In this document: piece by piece, positions 10,901-23,900 of the stretch
Layout: the number at the start of each line of letters is the position of its first letter
Position numbering within the stretch: the first letter of the stretch is position 1
From: Pithys albifrons albifrons
Taxonomy: Eukaryota > Chordata > Aves > Passeriformes > Thamnophilidae
Length of the DNA: 64,000 nt
Reading direction: 5' to 3'
Assembly: GCF_047495875.1 (NCBI RefSeq)
Contig: NC_092462.1
Span: forward strand, 29,218,523 to 29,282,522
The notes under the pieces: model-generated
The model's input: only the letters and a program-made list of their open reading frames with translations
What the model was told of the DNA's origin: nothing
Database searches by the model: none
Position numbers and translations under genes: made by a program

Positions 10901-13900
10901 TCTTGAAGGTAAGGATAGGTACAGTTCCAACTGCTCGAACGTCTGTGAAGCTTCAGTTGCCTATTGCTGGAGGCAGAGTCATCATTTTATCCCAACTAAA
11001 CCAAAGCAATGTATTTGTGACTCCCACTCCCTTCCTGGGTCTGGCCTGGTATTAGCAATATGGCTGAGGATGGAAGGGATCTGATGGAATTTGTTTGTGT
11101 TTGAGCCATCTGTCCAGGAATGGTTTGTGGGATCTGATGTCTCAGGCATTAAAAGTGAAGCCGAAAGGAAATTACATTTTTTCTCTCATTTCTCCCCGGT
11201 TGATTAGGACAGTTTTGCAAAGAATTGGCTATCTTCTCTTAGCTGCATGAAAGACCATTCATTTAATTTCTTTCTTAGAGAGGCGATCTAATTTGGAAGA
11301 AGGCTGTTTGAGGACAAAACTGTGTAAACTGCTGCTTTTAAAGAAGCTGTTTTAGGAGTAAGAGCTCTATCATTTTTGTGCAGGTATCTGGTGTCATTGC
11401 TTGAGTCCTTGCAAATGTAATTCATATAGTTTGCCCTTAAAGGTAGATGCAAATACTAGTAATGTTGAGCTTAAAACATATGATGCTCTGCTGCCCCTGT
11501 CCATGGGGAGGGAGGAAGGAGGCTGTAGTTACCAATATGCACAGGAAAATAAAGTTCTGCAGGTTAATCCCTTCCCTTTCTCAGTTGTACAGACTGGAGC
11601 GTTATGATGACTGTCTGGCTGCATACAGGGATCTCATCCGGAACTCCCAGGATGAGTATGAGGAAGAGAGAAAAACCAACCTCTCTGCTGTTGTGGCAGC
11701 ACAAAGCACATGGGAGAAGGTGGTGCCAGTAAGTGAGTATGTGTGTCTGTGTGTGTAAGAGTGAGAGCCAAGAAATGAAAGATATGGAGTTGTAGATACT
11801 GAACAGGACAGAAATGTGTTCCTGTCTCTTAATGAATTCTGGGTGTATTGAAGATCACCTAGTGACTTTTCCTGTATGGAGTTGCACTTCACCTTTGATC
11901 TGCAGGAGATGTGTACTAGTTATTGTGACAGCAGAGCAGGAAGTAGATCTTTCTGAGCCTGCATTAGGCAGAATACCTGTGGTGACGAGCACTTCTCTCT
12001 CTCATTACCTTCTTGTCCAGGATAAAAGCTAACTCTTTGGATCACCCAGTCATGTGTGGGAAGGTTTTTGTTAATGAACAGTGCAGATTGTAATGTTCAC
12101 ATTTGTTTAGAAATCTTTGTCCTTCGAGATGTGCAAAGCATGTTCAACTTTCTGTTCAGTGCTGTGGATCCACTTTCTAACTCTCCAGAGCAGCAGTTCT
12201 TACCTGCCCTCTTGCAGCAGTCTAAGCAGTCCCCAGGTTCAGGCTGGAGTTTTGTTGCTGCCTTGTCAGTTACCTCTGACTTTGTGCAGTGTCGGGGAAG
12301 ATCCTTTGTGCTGTGACTTACTTGCCAGGTGTGTGCTCTGTTAAAACTGCCTCTTAAATTTATTTTGCAACAATTAGGTTGACTGTACATGAAAACTATA
12401 ATTTGTTTCCATTGCTTGTCAAACCTCTACAGATCAGTTGGTGTTTATTGAACATTACATTTGCTTTTCATTCTAGGAGGATTTGGGCCTTCGAGAAGCT
12501 ACCTACGAGCTGTGTTATAACAGTGCATGTGCATTAATTGGGCAAGGAAAGTTGAACGAAGCAATGAAAAAATTACAGAAAGCAGAAGGTAAAAACATGG
12601 TGAGGTGAGAGGGAAGCTTTGTGTGACAGGAGTAGTTACTTGCTTTCTGTGGACAAATCAGAGGAAATGAGATTTTGAGAATTCAAAAACTGGCCAGCAG
12701 CAGGATTTGTTGTAAGTTTCTGACAGAACTGGTGTTTTTGTAGGAGTGTTCTCTGCAACATCTTTCCAGAGCCATGCAGCATGTACTATTTCCTGGCTCT
12801 TACAGCTTCCTGATTTGTGTTCAATAACTTTGTGCAGTTTTTTGAAGCAGGAAGTAGATGTGATTGTAATCTGTTCTCATAAACATGAGATGTCTCATCT
12901 GTTCTAACTCCTGATTTTGTTAATATGAGTATATATTTAAATATATGCTCTAAAAATTGAAAATACTTCATGGTATGCATTAGATATGAAATAGTATAAG
13001 CCTATAAATTAGATTTTTTGCAAAGAGGATTTTTTTTTCTATGGGGTGGAAGAGGTTTTTCCTGTCTTAAAGAAAAGGCTGTGGTAAGAACTAGAAAGGA
13101 CTAGTTTCTGTCTGATCTAGTTGCTCTTGCAGATAAATAGGCCAGTTCTGTCCCAGTTTCGATGAAGAATAACAGGTCTCCCATACAGCTGATAAGCATG
13201 TGTAATTTCAGTTTCTGTGCTTTGATAGTTGTCCTTTGGAGAGCAAACAAGTGATGTTGTGGTGAGGTATATGAGAAAGTTAAGTGACTAGCATGGATAC
13301 TGAAAAATAACAGAATTTCTGTCCCATAAAGGGTAATGTAATCTCAATATTGCAGGCTTGCAGCACTTAAAATAACTCCCAAGATGGTGCATGGTTATAG
13401 CTGAGTGATCCCTGTGGAAAAGATTAGGAGTTAGGTTTAAGGAAATTTGCTCAGGAGAGAAACTGAGCGTGTGACTGCTCTCAGAAGTCAGCTCTGGGAG
13501 GGACAGTATCTTCTGTGCCTCATATTTCTTCTGCATTGTCTAGTCTTCTCCCTCATGCTCAGTCCCATCCATCATCAAATTTGCAGTCTGCTGTGTCCTT
13601 GTAGGCTGCAGAAGTTTCAGGGACATGTGGAAAAGGTTATCTATTCTCCCATGCTTCTAGCCTTTTTTTTCCCGCTAAAGCCTTCTAAATTTTGTTTCTC
13701 CATTTGTTTTTCCTTCTAGAGCTGTGCCGCCAGTCACTGTCAGAAGACTCTGTAAGTTTTTGTTGTTGTTCTGGAGAGTTTTTGCTTTGCACCAGCATGA
13801 ATGAAGGTGCAGTCACAAAATGCAGTGCAGAGAGCGAGAGGAGAGCCAGTGCTGCTCTGCTGGTAACAGCTTGTGAGGCTGGGGCAGCAATCATGGCTGT

Positions 13901-16900
13901 TGCAGAAGGGTAGGAAACACTGCAAACTGTTTGTGGCTGTGCTCCTTGCAGAGTTGCCTGTGCTGGTGCAGGTAGGATGGGTACAGATTGTCTGAAACCT
14001 TCCTGTGACCTATCTCTGCTATGGATGAACATGCTGAGTGGATGGTGAAAAACAGGAAATTTGTAATCAGTCACTGGTTTGAGCAGAGGGGCAGATTCAG
14101 TGCACAAGTTAAGGATATTTTCAGATTTTCATAGGAGTAGGTGAAGCTTTCTTTTCTTCTGGTTTAACCTACATATGCTTCTGTTTGTGCTGTGGCTACA
14201 ACCTTCATCTGTAGTAGCTAAGGTACTTCACTGCTAATACTGCCCAAGAATGTTCACAGACATTTGCCAGCAGACAAAAGCCAGGGGAAGAGAGGTGAGA
14301 TGGCAGCTTTTTTACTTTTTACTTTGATTTTTCTTCAGGATGTGACAGAAGAAGACATTGAAGCAGAACTGGCTATTATTCATGGTCAGATGGCTTATAT
14401 CATGCAACTGCAGGGTCGTACAGAGGATGCTTTACAGCTCTACAATCAAATAATCAAATTGAAGTAAGTTGGTTTTTTTCCTTAAACAAATGCTCAACTT
14501 CCCATCTGTAGAGAGACCACTGTTTAGTAATAGTATGCTTTCTGCTTTTCTTATCTGCAGGCCAACAGATGTAGGACTCCTTGCTGTCATTGCAAATAAC
14601 ATCATCACAATTAACAAGGTACAGAATTACCTTGCTGCTTTCAATGTGATTACTCAGCTTGCTTCTCTGCTTCTGTGGACAGAAGGGAGATAACCAGGAA
14701 AGACTTTTTCCTGAACAGTAGTTAAGTTGCAGACCCAGGGACCTTTCCTTCTTCTTCAAGGAATATAGTGAAATCTCATGATGTGCAATTTCCCTAGGAC
14801 CAAAATGTCTTTGATTCAAAGAAAAAGGTGAAGCTGACCAATGCAGAAGGTGTTGAGCATAAACTCTCCAAGAAACAGCTCCAGGCGATTGAATTCAACA
14901 AAGCTTTGCTGGCAATGTACACTAACCAGGTAGGGGAAACTGATCGGCAGCAAGTAGCTACAGATTTACTCCACAAGAGTTTGACTGGGCAAAATGGAGA
15001 TGCAGCTGTTATGTGTCAGAAGATAAGACCACTTGGTTTAGGTACATAAGTGATCAGAATAAAGTCATCTCTAAAAGCACAGCTGCCTTACTGTTTAGTG
15101 TCTTGAGTATTGCTGTAGGGAGAACTGTGTGGAGATGACTAGAAGACAAAAGGCATGTGAGGGCTCTGAGATGCATGTGAAGTGCAACTACGACTTGTTC
15201 TCGGTTCTGTGTACTCACTTTAGGGAAGTCATGACTAGCATCTCTTCTTGGATACTGCTGGTATGTTAGATGCTTGCAAAGGTTGAGGTAAGTGTATTCT
15301 CTCTTCCCACTCAGGCAGATCAGTGCCGCAAGCTGTCAGCAAGCCTGCAGTCGCAGAGCCCTGAACATCTGCTCCCTGTGCTTATACAGGCAGCCCAGCT
15401 GTGTCGTGAGAAGCAGCATGCAAAGGCCGTGGGGCTTCTGCAGGTAAGTTAAGAGAAAGTTGGCCAAGCTCCATTTAAACTGTGCTGTTTTCCCTTAGTT
15501 TGGTTTGGTTTAAATTTCCAGGGGTATCTCACTGCTTATTTTGGTTTGGTTTAATACTATTGGAAGGCCTTAACACCCACTGAACAACGCTGCTTTTAAA
15601 GGGAAATAGTCCCCTTATATCTTTGATTTTTTAGAAAAGCAGTAGTCTTCACTGCTCTGCTTACAAGTAGTTTGCGACACCCCCCTTTTTGGGGGGAATG
15701 AGTGGCCTGGGACAGAAATTTGAAAGGGCAGTGGGTCACTGGTACACTTTGGAACGCTCCTCTGCTGTGTGCTGAAGCCTGCCTGTGCTGGAAAGCTTCC
15801 CTTGGCTCTTGTGAGCTTGCTGTGACTGAGCATGAGATATGATTCACCAAAGCAGCAGCGTGGTGCCCGCACACAAGTTGAATTGTTCTTTCTTCTGACT
15901 CTCAGGACTTTGCAGATCAGCACCCTGCCAATGCAGCTGAGATCAAGCTGACAATGGCCCAGCTAAAAATTGCTCAAGGTAACCATTGTCCTCCTTTGTT
16001 GGGAAGTGTCTGCATATGAAAATGTTAAAACGAGTGATAAGAAAAAAAGACTTTAGGGCAGTCTTTGCTGCAGTCACTGTTGTGATGGGTGTGTAGCAGA
16101 GATGCTTTCAGCTGGGTAAATATGTAAGTGGCTCTGGTAGGGTAGTGCTCATGACTTAATGTCTGAATACACAGGCTTCACAGATTGCTACCAGAGATGC
16201 CCACAGTCTTTGTGAATAATGGGTTTTTCTCTATTCTGGGGCAGGATAATCTTGGGAGAAGTGTCGGGCTTCCTAATGGTATCATTCGTGTATACAGTCA
16301 GGCAGCACTGAGTTGCGCCTGGAAGAGAAGATCCTACCTGCAAAACCTTGCTCCCGAACCCTGTGGGATGTGGCAAGGACAGAAAGGTCCATTGTGTGGA
16401 GGCTTATCCTTAACTCCTGGAATGGGGGAGATGTTCAGAGAAGGGAAAAATCATTCTGTCCTCATTTTCTGCCTTTGGCTTGAAGTTCACTGGGGGATGA
16501 AGTGCTACCATGCCACTCAGAGTGTGTTCTTACTTGTATAACTTGTAGGCAGTGTCACCAAAGCCTGCATGATCCTGAGGAGCATAGAAGAACTGCAGCA
16601 CAAGCCTGGTATGGTAAGCAAAACTCAGTCTGAACTGTGTGAGGTTTTTCCCTTGCAGGACAGCTCTGCACTGCCTGCTCCTTTTTGCCTCTTTCCTGTG
16701 GTTTTCACTTGACCTGAGTACAGGGATTTTGAGCCCATCTTCCTTGTCTTGGACAAAGGTGGGATTGTAATTTGCATCAAGTGATCTGAACTTAGCTACA
16801 GAAGTACTCTGCCTGTCAGCAGGGATGCTCTCTGCCTATGTTCCCATTCCCTCGTAATCTCTGAGATCTGCATGTTGCCCGGATTTACTTGCATAACATG

Positions 16901-19900
16901 ACTGGAGCAATTGCTTCCCTGGTATGTACTGTTGGGAAGTTTTTGAAGCAGTTTTAGGACAACAGGCCTTAAAGAGGAAGTACCATATGTTCCATCACCA
17001 CAGTATCACCCCAGTCTGCATGCAAATCCACACCTCGTATCTGGGAAAGCTTGATGACCTTCATAAGTGCTCACATGCCCAGCATAAGCATCTTGAGTGG
17101 GGGCTGACACTTGTGGGTCTGTTCCAGTTCAGGTGCGAATGATCAAAGTAATTTATAGGGGCAGTCAGCAATAGCAGCACCTTGCTGGGTCATTTCTGGT
17201 TATGACTGGGATGTAAGCAAACAGATGATGTCTGTACCATCAGTGCTAGTTTCTTTTTTCATGGCCCGGGTATCCTGCCTGTCACCACAGCTGTTTTTTA
17301 GGGACAGACAGAAAGCTCACATTGACTCTGCTTTTGGGAAATCCCATCATTTAACTGCTGACTCTCTGGCTATAGAAAACTTGCATGAAGATCTGCTATA
17401 TACTGCTCTTGAATGTTGGCAGGTGTCTGCATTGGTGACAATGTACAGTCATGAAGAGGATATTGACAGCGCAATCGAGGTCTTCACACAGGCTATCCAG
17501 TGGTATCAGCAATTTCAGGCAAGTCAGACTAGAGGAGGTAACATGCAAGGATCTGTCCCAGTCTTTTCCATATACTCCAACTTGGGTTTTCCTGTTGATA
17601 CATAGCCCCAGCACTATCTAGTTGTGGTTATGTAGACTTGTGAGCTCCTGTTTTGTGAACATTTGTTTTATCGCTTTTACATTATTTCAGATGTATTGCA
17701 AACAGGGAGCAGCAGCTCCTGCCAGATTAGGAGAAAGGTGGCAATGGATGCCCGAATGCAGAAATCGGGACTTCTCCCTGATGAGGAAGCATGGTGGAAC
17801 AGCAAGCTGCCTTGTCCCATGCAGTTCTGCTTCACATCCCAGAGGGCAAAGGCAGTCTATTGTCTGCATTACAGGATGCTAACTCAGTTCTCCTTGGCCA
17901 GGTCTCAGAGTCATTAAAGCCAGCTAGAGCTGGGCTTCATGCTGTGATAATGAGGAACTAATTATGGCTGCTGTGTCTTTCAGCCAAAGTCTCCTGTCCA
18001 TTTGTCACTGATAAGGGAAGCTGCCAACTTCAAACTAAAGCATGGCAGGAAGAAGGAAGCAATCAGCGACTTGGAGGAGCTCTGGAAGTGAGTTGGGTAG
18101 TTGCTGAGCAGCAGGTCTCCTCCCAGAGTCCTCTGCAAGTTGTCTGGTGGCAGGCAATATCTGACACAATTTTGGTTGACTGGTAGCTATCCTTTAGAGT
18201 TGCTTTTGTACAGGGGCTTCAATGCAAAGTTGTATTTTGGAAGGAGGACAGAGAAATCATTTGACCTATAGTTGATGTTCACTTGAAAGCCTTAGCAGAT
18301 TTGTCCTAGGGGCCTCTTGTGTGCAGTGAAGATTGCTTTGGGGACTGGGATGCACAAGTTTTTTCTCATGCTACATAAACACGGATGTTTAGGTTTTAGT
18401 TTTTATTGTGCACTTGATGGGATTTTGGGGGAAGTGACTGTTAACTTGCCTTTGCTACTGGTCTTTCATTGCCTGCTTTATGACACTGTGGAGTTGTCTG
18501 CACCTTCCTTTGTCCAGACCAGTGACGTTTGGTGATGTGCTCTGGAGGAGGCCACAGGCTGATATGCCTGTCTCCAGAGATAGCAGCTGTGCTGCAGCAG
18601 CAAGGTCTGTGTGGTGATATCAGTCTGTGGAATGAGTAACATTGGTAACTTGGTCCTCTTCTGTTTTGTTTTTTCCCCTACAAAGGCAAAACCCAAAAGA
18701 TGTGCATACTCTGGCACAGCTCATCTCTGCCTATTCCCTGGTTGACCCTGAAAAAGCTAAAGTGTATCCTTTTGATGGTGGTATCACAGTAAAGAAAGAG
18801 GCATTTGGGCATTGCTCCCTTGAGTTTTCAGCTCTGTGGGGACCTCAGACTCTTTCTCACTTGAAGAAAGGCAAGGAACATCTCCATAACAGCTACATAT
18901 CCAGGCCAAGTTGCCTGGAGCTACATTATTTCCCTAATTGGTTTGATTACGGTGAAATCTCAGGACCCTTTTGTCTTTGGCCTCCTTCTCTTTGAGAATT
19001 GATAACTTAAGCTTCGGTGGAACCAAAAATAGGGACACATAGTAATGCAGGACTGTGCCTGATAACATATGGCTTAGCTCTTGCTCACCCAAAATAGGGT
19101 TCACATACTGATTCTGTCACTTGAGCAGCTTTCAAGGGAAGTTGCTCCTTCTGTCCATATATTAAAGAGGAAAAAATGAGGCAGATGGCAATTAAGCAGC
19201 TCATTCCAAATTGTGAAAGAAGCTGGTGAGAGAGACAAAACTAGCTGTGTAAGCCTGTCTGGTGTCTGCATTGCTAACAGACAGAATTTATTCAAGTTGA
19301 AGTTGCCTCTTGCTGCCTTGAAAAACCCAGGTGTTTATGCTTGCTGGTTTGCATCCCTGAACTCTTCCTTTGCAGTCTTAGCAAACACTTGCCTTCCTCA
19401 GACACCCTGTCACTGAAAGTAGATGTTGATGCGCTGGAGAACTCCCATGGAGCAACCTATGTTCGGAAGAAAGCTGGGAAGCTCACTGGAGACAACCAGC
19501 AGAAGGAGCAAGGGTAAAGCGGGCTGCTGTAGCTCTGGTGCATTCTTCTTTGGGGTGGCACAAGAACCACACCTGGTGTGGTGGGGGCATAGCTCTGGAA
19601 GGCAGACTGGTAGAAAGGGAGCCTGTTGCTTAAGTGCAAGAAGTTTCATATAGCAGCAGACAAAGTTCTTAGAGATAGTAGAATAGTTTAGCTTCTTTCA
19701 GAGCTAGTTTTTAGTTGAGTTGTCTACTCTGTCCATGCTGTGTCACAGTGTCTGTTTCCCTTCTTGCTTTTCAGACAAGGGGAAGTTAAGAAGAAGAAGA
19801 AAAAAAAGAAGGGTAAGTTGCATTTCCTAGCTGTTGACACGACACAGCTCCAGAGCGCTCTCCAGATTGTTTCTTCAAATAGCCAGCCTCCAGCTCCCCA

Positions 19901-21276
19901 GGAGCTGAAGCCTTTTGTTAAGACTGAGTCCAGATCTTCATAACAGCTTGTTTGGATGGGGCATTTTTTCACAAGTGAGAGCAACACCCTGATAGGATGA
20001 TGTTGGTTGCTGGGCTCTTTGCACTGCCTGCCTGCTGACATCCCATGCATGTCCATTGGTGATACTTCTTCAGTGAGTTGACCCTGGTCTCATTTTCTGA
20101 CACTGGATGTTCTGTAGGAAAGCTGCCTAAGAACTATGACCCCAAGGTGACTCCTGACCCTGAGCGGTGGCTTCCAATGCGAGAGCGTTCCTATTATCGT
20201 GGACGGAAGAAGGGCAAGAAGAAGGAGCAAGTTGGCAAGGGGACTCAGGGTTCAACCACAGCTGGCTCCTCTGAACTGTAAGTACTCATTTTGGAAGGCT
20301 TGATGCAGGGAATCACTCCTGGGCAGCTGGGAAGGCTGGGTTTGTGCTGTTCTGCTGTGGCTCATTCCTCACACCACCTGCAGGTAGCACAAGTGAGATT
20401 GTACTTTGCTGCTTAAACCTGCTACCAGCTGCTCTCCTCAAAGATCCCTATAGGTTGCTGAAAACCAAAGTGATGTGATAGTCATGTTTGAAGGTGCTGT
20501 GGTGCAAGTAAAATTCCCCTAGCCCATTAATGTGCTTTTCCTAGCTTTAATGGTAAGATGAATTTTGCATGCTTTCTCTTAAGCTATTTGCTTTCAAGTC
20601 TTTGGCAGCTGGAGAACCATTAGCCGTGATTTGAGAAACACTGTACTTCCTTCTAAGTTGACACTGATTATTTGAGCTGGAAACAGGGATTATCATTATG
20701 TATGAAGCTTGACAGCAAGATGGTAGCTTACTAGCATGTAAGAGAAAGGACGGTGAGTTTCCACTGCCTAAGAGTGGGGGCCTGAAAGGCTTCTCATGTA
20801 TTGCATGAGCTGGCACGTATCTATTCAAAAGTTAGCCTTACTTTCATTGTTGAGGACTTAAACTATTAGTGAACATCACCTTGAAGGTGATTGCCTTGTC
20901 TTCGAGATATGTTCCCGTCATCCATCAGCTCTTCCATATGTTTAAGCTTATTTAAGATCTCCTTTGCTTGAGTGACTTCCCATATGTAATGCTATCTTAT
21001 GGGGCAGTTGTATTTTTCACTCTCGGCTTCCTGCATTAGTACCACATCTTGCAGGTGGTTGTGAACCCACATGGTATCTCTTTCTTCTGTCTTCCCTGCA
21101 GGGATGCCAGTAGAACTGCCAGCAGCCCACCTACCTCCCCTCGGCCCGGCAGTGCTGCAGCTGTATCGGCTACAAGCAACGTCATCCCTCCCAGGCACCA
21201 AAAACCTGCTGGTGCTGCAGCCACCAAGAAGAAGCAGCAGCAGAAGAAGAAGAAAGGGGCTAAAGGAGGGTGGTAA
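7682..21276 (+). CDS. SRP72: SRP72, signal recognition particle 72 kDa subunit
   Basis: Subunit of the signal recognition particle, which with SRP68 binds 7SL RNA and targets nascent secretory proteins to the ER (established knowledge). Nineteen exons join in frame to 669 aa (human 671): 7682-7787, 8772-8892, 10682-10805, 11585-11728, 12477-12588, 13720-13751, 14339-14463, 14561-14618, 14798-14929, 15315-15443, 15906-15978, 16549-16613, 17423-17518, 17984-18087, 18686-18763, 19376-19513, 19775-19812, 20118-20277, 21102-21276 (TAA). The N-terminal two-thirds is helical TPR repeats (LWSEVNRCGQNGDF, ELCYNSACALIGQGKLNEA, QMAYIMQLQGRTEDALQLYN). Near residues 551-558 are eight lysines, followed by the RNA-binding motif PDPERWLPMRERSYY (571-585) and a basic tail ending KKKKGAKGGW. 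Intron 13 has a GC donor (CAG|gcaagt). All other introns are GT-AG. The ATG lies in the CpG island, and the frame stays open upstream, so the start rests on homology. Confidence 0.97.
17519..17983 (+). other. SRP72: GC-AG intron (SRP72 intron 13)
   Basis: The exon before it ends at the glutamine codon CAG and the intron begins gcaagt, not gt. The next exon starts CCAAAGTCTCC after tttcag. Using the GC donor gives the conserved junction WYQQFQ-PKSPVHLSL. The rest of the donor matches the strong consensus typical of GC-AG introns. Confidence 0.85.
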
Positions 21277-21315
21277 AAAGCAGAATGTGTAACCTCTCTC
21301 TGATGCTGGTTGCAG

Positions 21316-21321
21316 AATAAA
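21316..21321 (+). terminator. SRP72: AATAAA polyadenylation signal, SRP72
   Basis: An AATAAA 40 bases after the SRP72 stop, implying a very short 3'UTR. Confidence 0.75.
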
Positions 21322-23190
21322 GATCAAAAACAAATGTTGGTGAAAGCGTCTTGGCATCCAGATCTCTGTCCTGTCTGTCAGTGGTCTGGGGGGATATGGG
21401 CTGATACAGGTGCCATGATGTTTCTGCCCACCAAGTTCCCTTCCTCACATTAGCCCCCACCTTGACTTGGGTTGTTGCCATCAAGCTTAAATGTAGCCCC
21501 TATGAAGAAATCTGTCCATGTTGCCAAACATTTAAGAGTTGCAGGATGATCAAGTCATTCATGAAATGTAGTTTTATGCTCCTCCTGCATATGTTAGTTT
21601 AGGCCTTTAGCAGATTTATCTGATAATGCATCTGACTGTGTGATGCAAGCACTTCGTCTCATCCCAGTCAGTCATTGACCAACATGGAGTGCAGACACAA
21701 AGCATCTTGGAAAACAACATAAGGGCTAGATCATATAGGAGAAGATAGTCTGAAGAGGGATAACAAGGCTGTTGAGAGAAAGCATGGCAAAGTGTATGAC
21801 AGCTGTGTCCCATTTTCTGCAAGACAGCTGCCTTACTGGGCTTGGCAAAACAAGGGAACTAGAGATGTCTGATTGTCTTGCATGCACTTCATCCTTGTTT
21901 GGGCTTGACCTTAGGTTTCCCATAGCAGAGTCTTAGACACTGGGTTTATAAAAATTCAGTGGTACAGCAGCAGGTCAGCTTAAGCTGGTGACTGGAGAGG
22001 GATGCAAACCAAAGAAATCCCCAAGCAATTTTACCTTTGAGACTTACCTGCCCTACACAGACCTTGCACATGCCTCTTGGTCAGTGGCTATTTTTGATCT
22101 GGATCTTTAACATCTTACTAAGGTATTTCTCTGTGCCCATTCAGGAAGGCTGTTAATGATTCTTACCTTGTGACGTTGCAGCTTCTGCTGATGATTGTTG
22201 TCTCCTGGTTTGTTCTTCTGGTGCACCTGCTTGCTGGCAGAACATGGGAAATTAAAAAAGCTGACTTAGGATAAACATATTAATAATGAAAACAGCAGTA
22301 TGTTATCAATACTCTTCTTGTACTGAAGACAAAACAGCAATGTACCTGCTAGTAGGAAAATTACTGCTTAAGCTAACTCCATTACAGCTGAAAGAGTATC
22401 TAGGTGTAAGTTCAGTTTGGGGCCTGAGGGTTCAGCAAATCCAGCTACTGGTGGTAAGCAAGTAAATAAAGCTAAGCACACAGGATACTAAATGACACAG
22501 AATTATAACTCTGTAACTCATTCTGCTGAAAACTTATTTATGCTAAACAACTACTATCTGTGAACACCTGTCTTGAAACTTTTGGGTTGGTCTGGATGTA
22601 GCCAAAACATTTTTGCAGACTGGACTGTCAAGGGGTAGAAATAGCACCTCAGGGAGTTGTCAGATGTCAGTCTGAAAGGCAAAGGCTTCTGTCTCTTAAA
22701 CCGTTTAAAGCGAAGACGTGAAAAGGCAGGGAGTGAGGGAAATGTTATTGTGGCTTCAAAAACCCCAAAACACTCCAGAGTCCCCACAGAATAAAAATCT
22801 ACTCAGTAGAATCCCGTTTTTATTACCATTATTGTATACTGGAAGTATCTTGAAGGGGGGCTGAAGGTGTGTTGTCTGAGTGAGAACAAGCATAGAGAAA
22901 ACAGCTGTGTGAATGCCTGGCAGAGTCACTTGCTGCCAACTGAGTGCTGAACAAAGATTATTGTTTTAAATTACTTCCCTGAGCGATTTGCTCCTCTTAG
23001 GCAGCAGCTGGTGATACAGAAGAGAGAGCCCTGTCCTGCAGCATTCCAGTTTCTGGAGGGTGATTAGGAGAGGGCATGCTGAAGGAAAACGCAGCTCTGG
23101 TCAAACCTGACTGAAGCTCTGGCCTGATGGAAACGCTGACTTGTGGCATTGCTGAAACCTTGCCTGCCCCGGGTGGCTGGAGAGTGCCCT
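21322..23190. other. Intergenic between SRP72 and ARL9, nothing recognised
   Basis: About 1.9 kb without recognisable exons, repeats or RNA genes. The last part rises in GC toward the ARL9 CpG island. Confidence 0.5.
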
Positions 23191-23319
23191 TGCGGCGCCA
23201 GAGATGGGCGAGCAGGCAGGGGCAAGCTGGGACGAGAACCCGTGGAACTGGGGTAAGGAGAGGGCAGCGTTGGGGAAGCGTGACCTCCCTGTGACAGCGA
23301 AGAGCCCCCGTGGCACAGG

Positions 23320-23900
23320 TCGCTCGGTTTCATCGCCGCTCGCGTGTGCCCAGCCTGGCGCTGAGAGCCCGGCTGGCGGCGGGAGCCGCGCTCGGGGCTG
23401 CGGGGGGCGCTCTCGCTGCGCGGAGCCGCTGCGCGGTGTCCGCGGCGGGGGTGCGCGGAGCGGTGCCGGTGCGGAGCGGTGTCGGTGCGGGGGCGCCATG
23501 GGCTCCCGCCTGCGGACGGTCGCGCTCTGCGGGGCGGCGCTGGCCCTGGGGGGCGGCGCGGCCGTAGCTCTCCAGGCCTGGGCCCGCTTGCGGGGCCGCG
23601 CCGCGCTGCCCGCTGCCCGCCCTGCCGTCGCCGCCGCCGCCGATCAGGTACCGGGGCCGCCCGGGGCAGCGGGCGAGGCCGCGGGGTTGGGTAGCGCCCG
23701 TGGGGCCGCCCGGGGCCTCTCGCGGGGCAGCGCGGCCTCCGCCGGCCTCAGGGCCGCTGGGCCCTCGGCCCCGCCGCTCCCCGGCAGCGCGGCCTCGTCC
23801 TGGGCTGCGGCTGCTCCCCCGCTCTCCTCCCCGGCACCGTCCGGTGCCGGCGGGTGTCCCAGGGCCCCGCCATCGCTGCGGCCGTCCCTTGTGCCCCAGG
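23320..23900 (+). promoter_or_regulatory. ARL9: CpG-island promoter of ARL9
   Basis: Dense CpG and GC sequence surrounds ARL9 exon 1 and covers most of the short first intron. A CGGTGCCGGTGCGGAGCGGT-type local duplication lies just before the ATG. No TATA box is seen. Confidence 0.7.
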
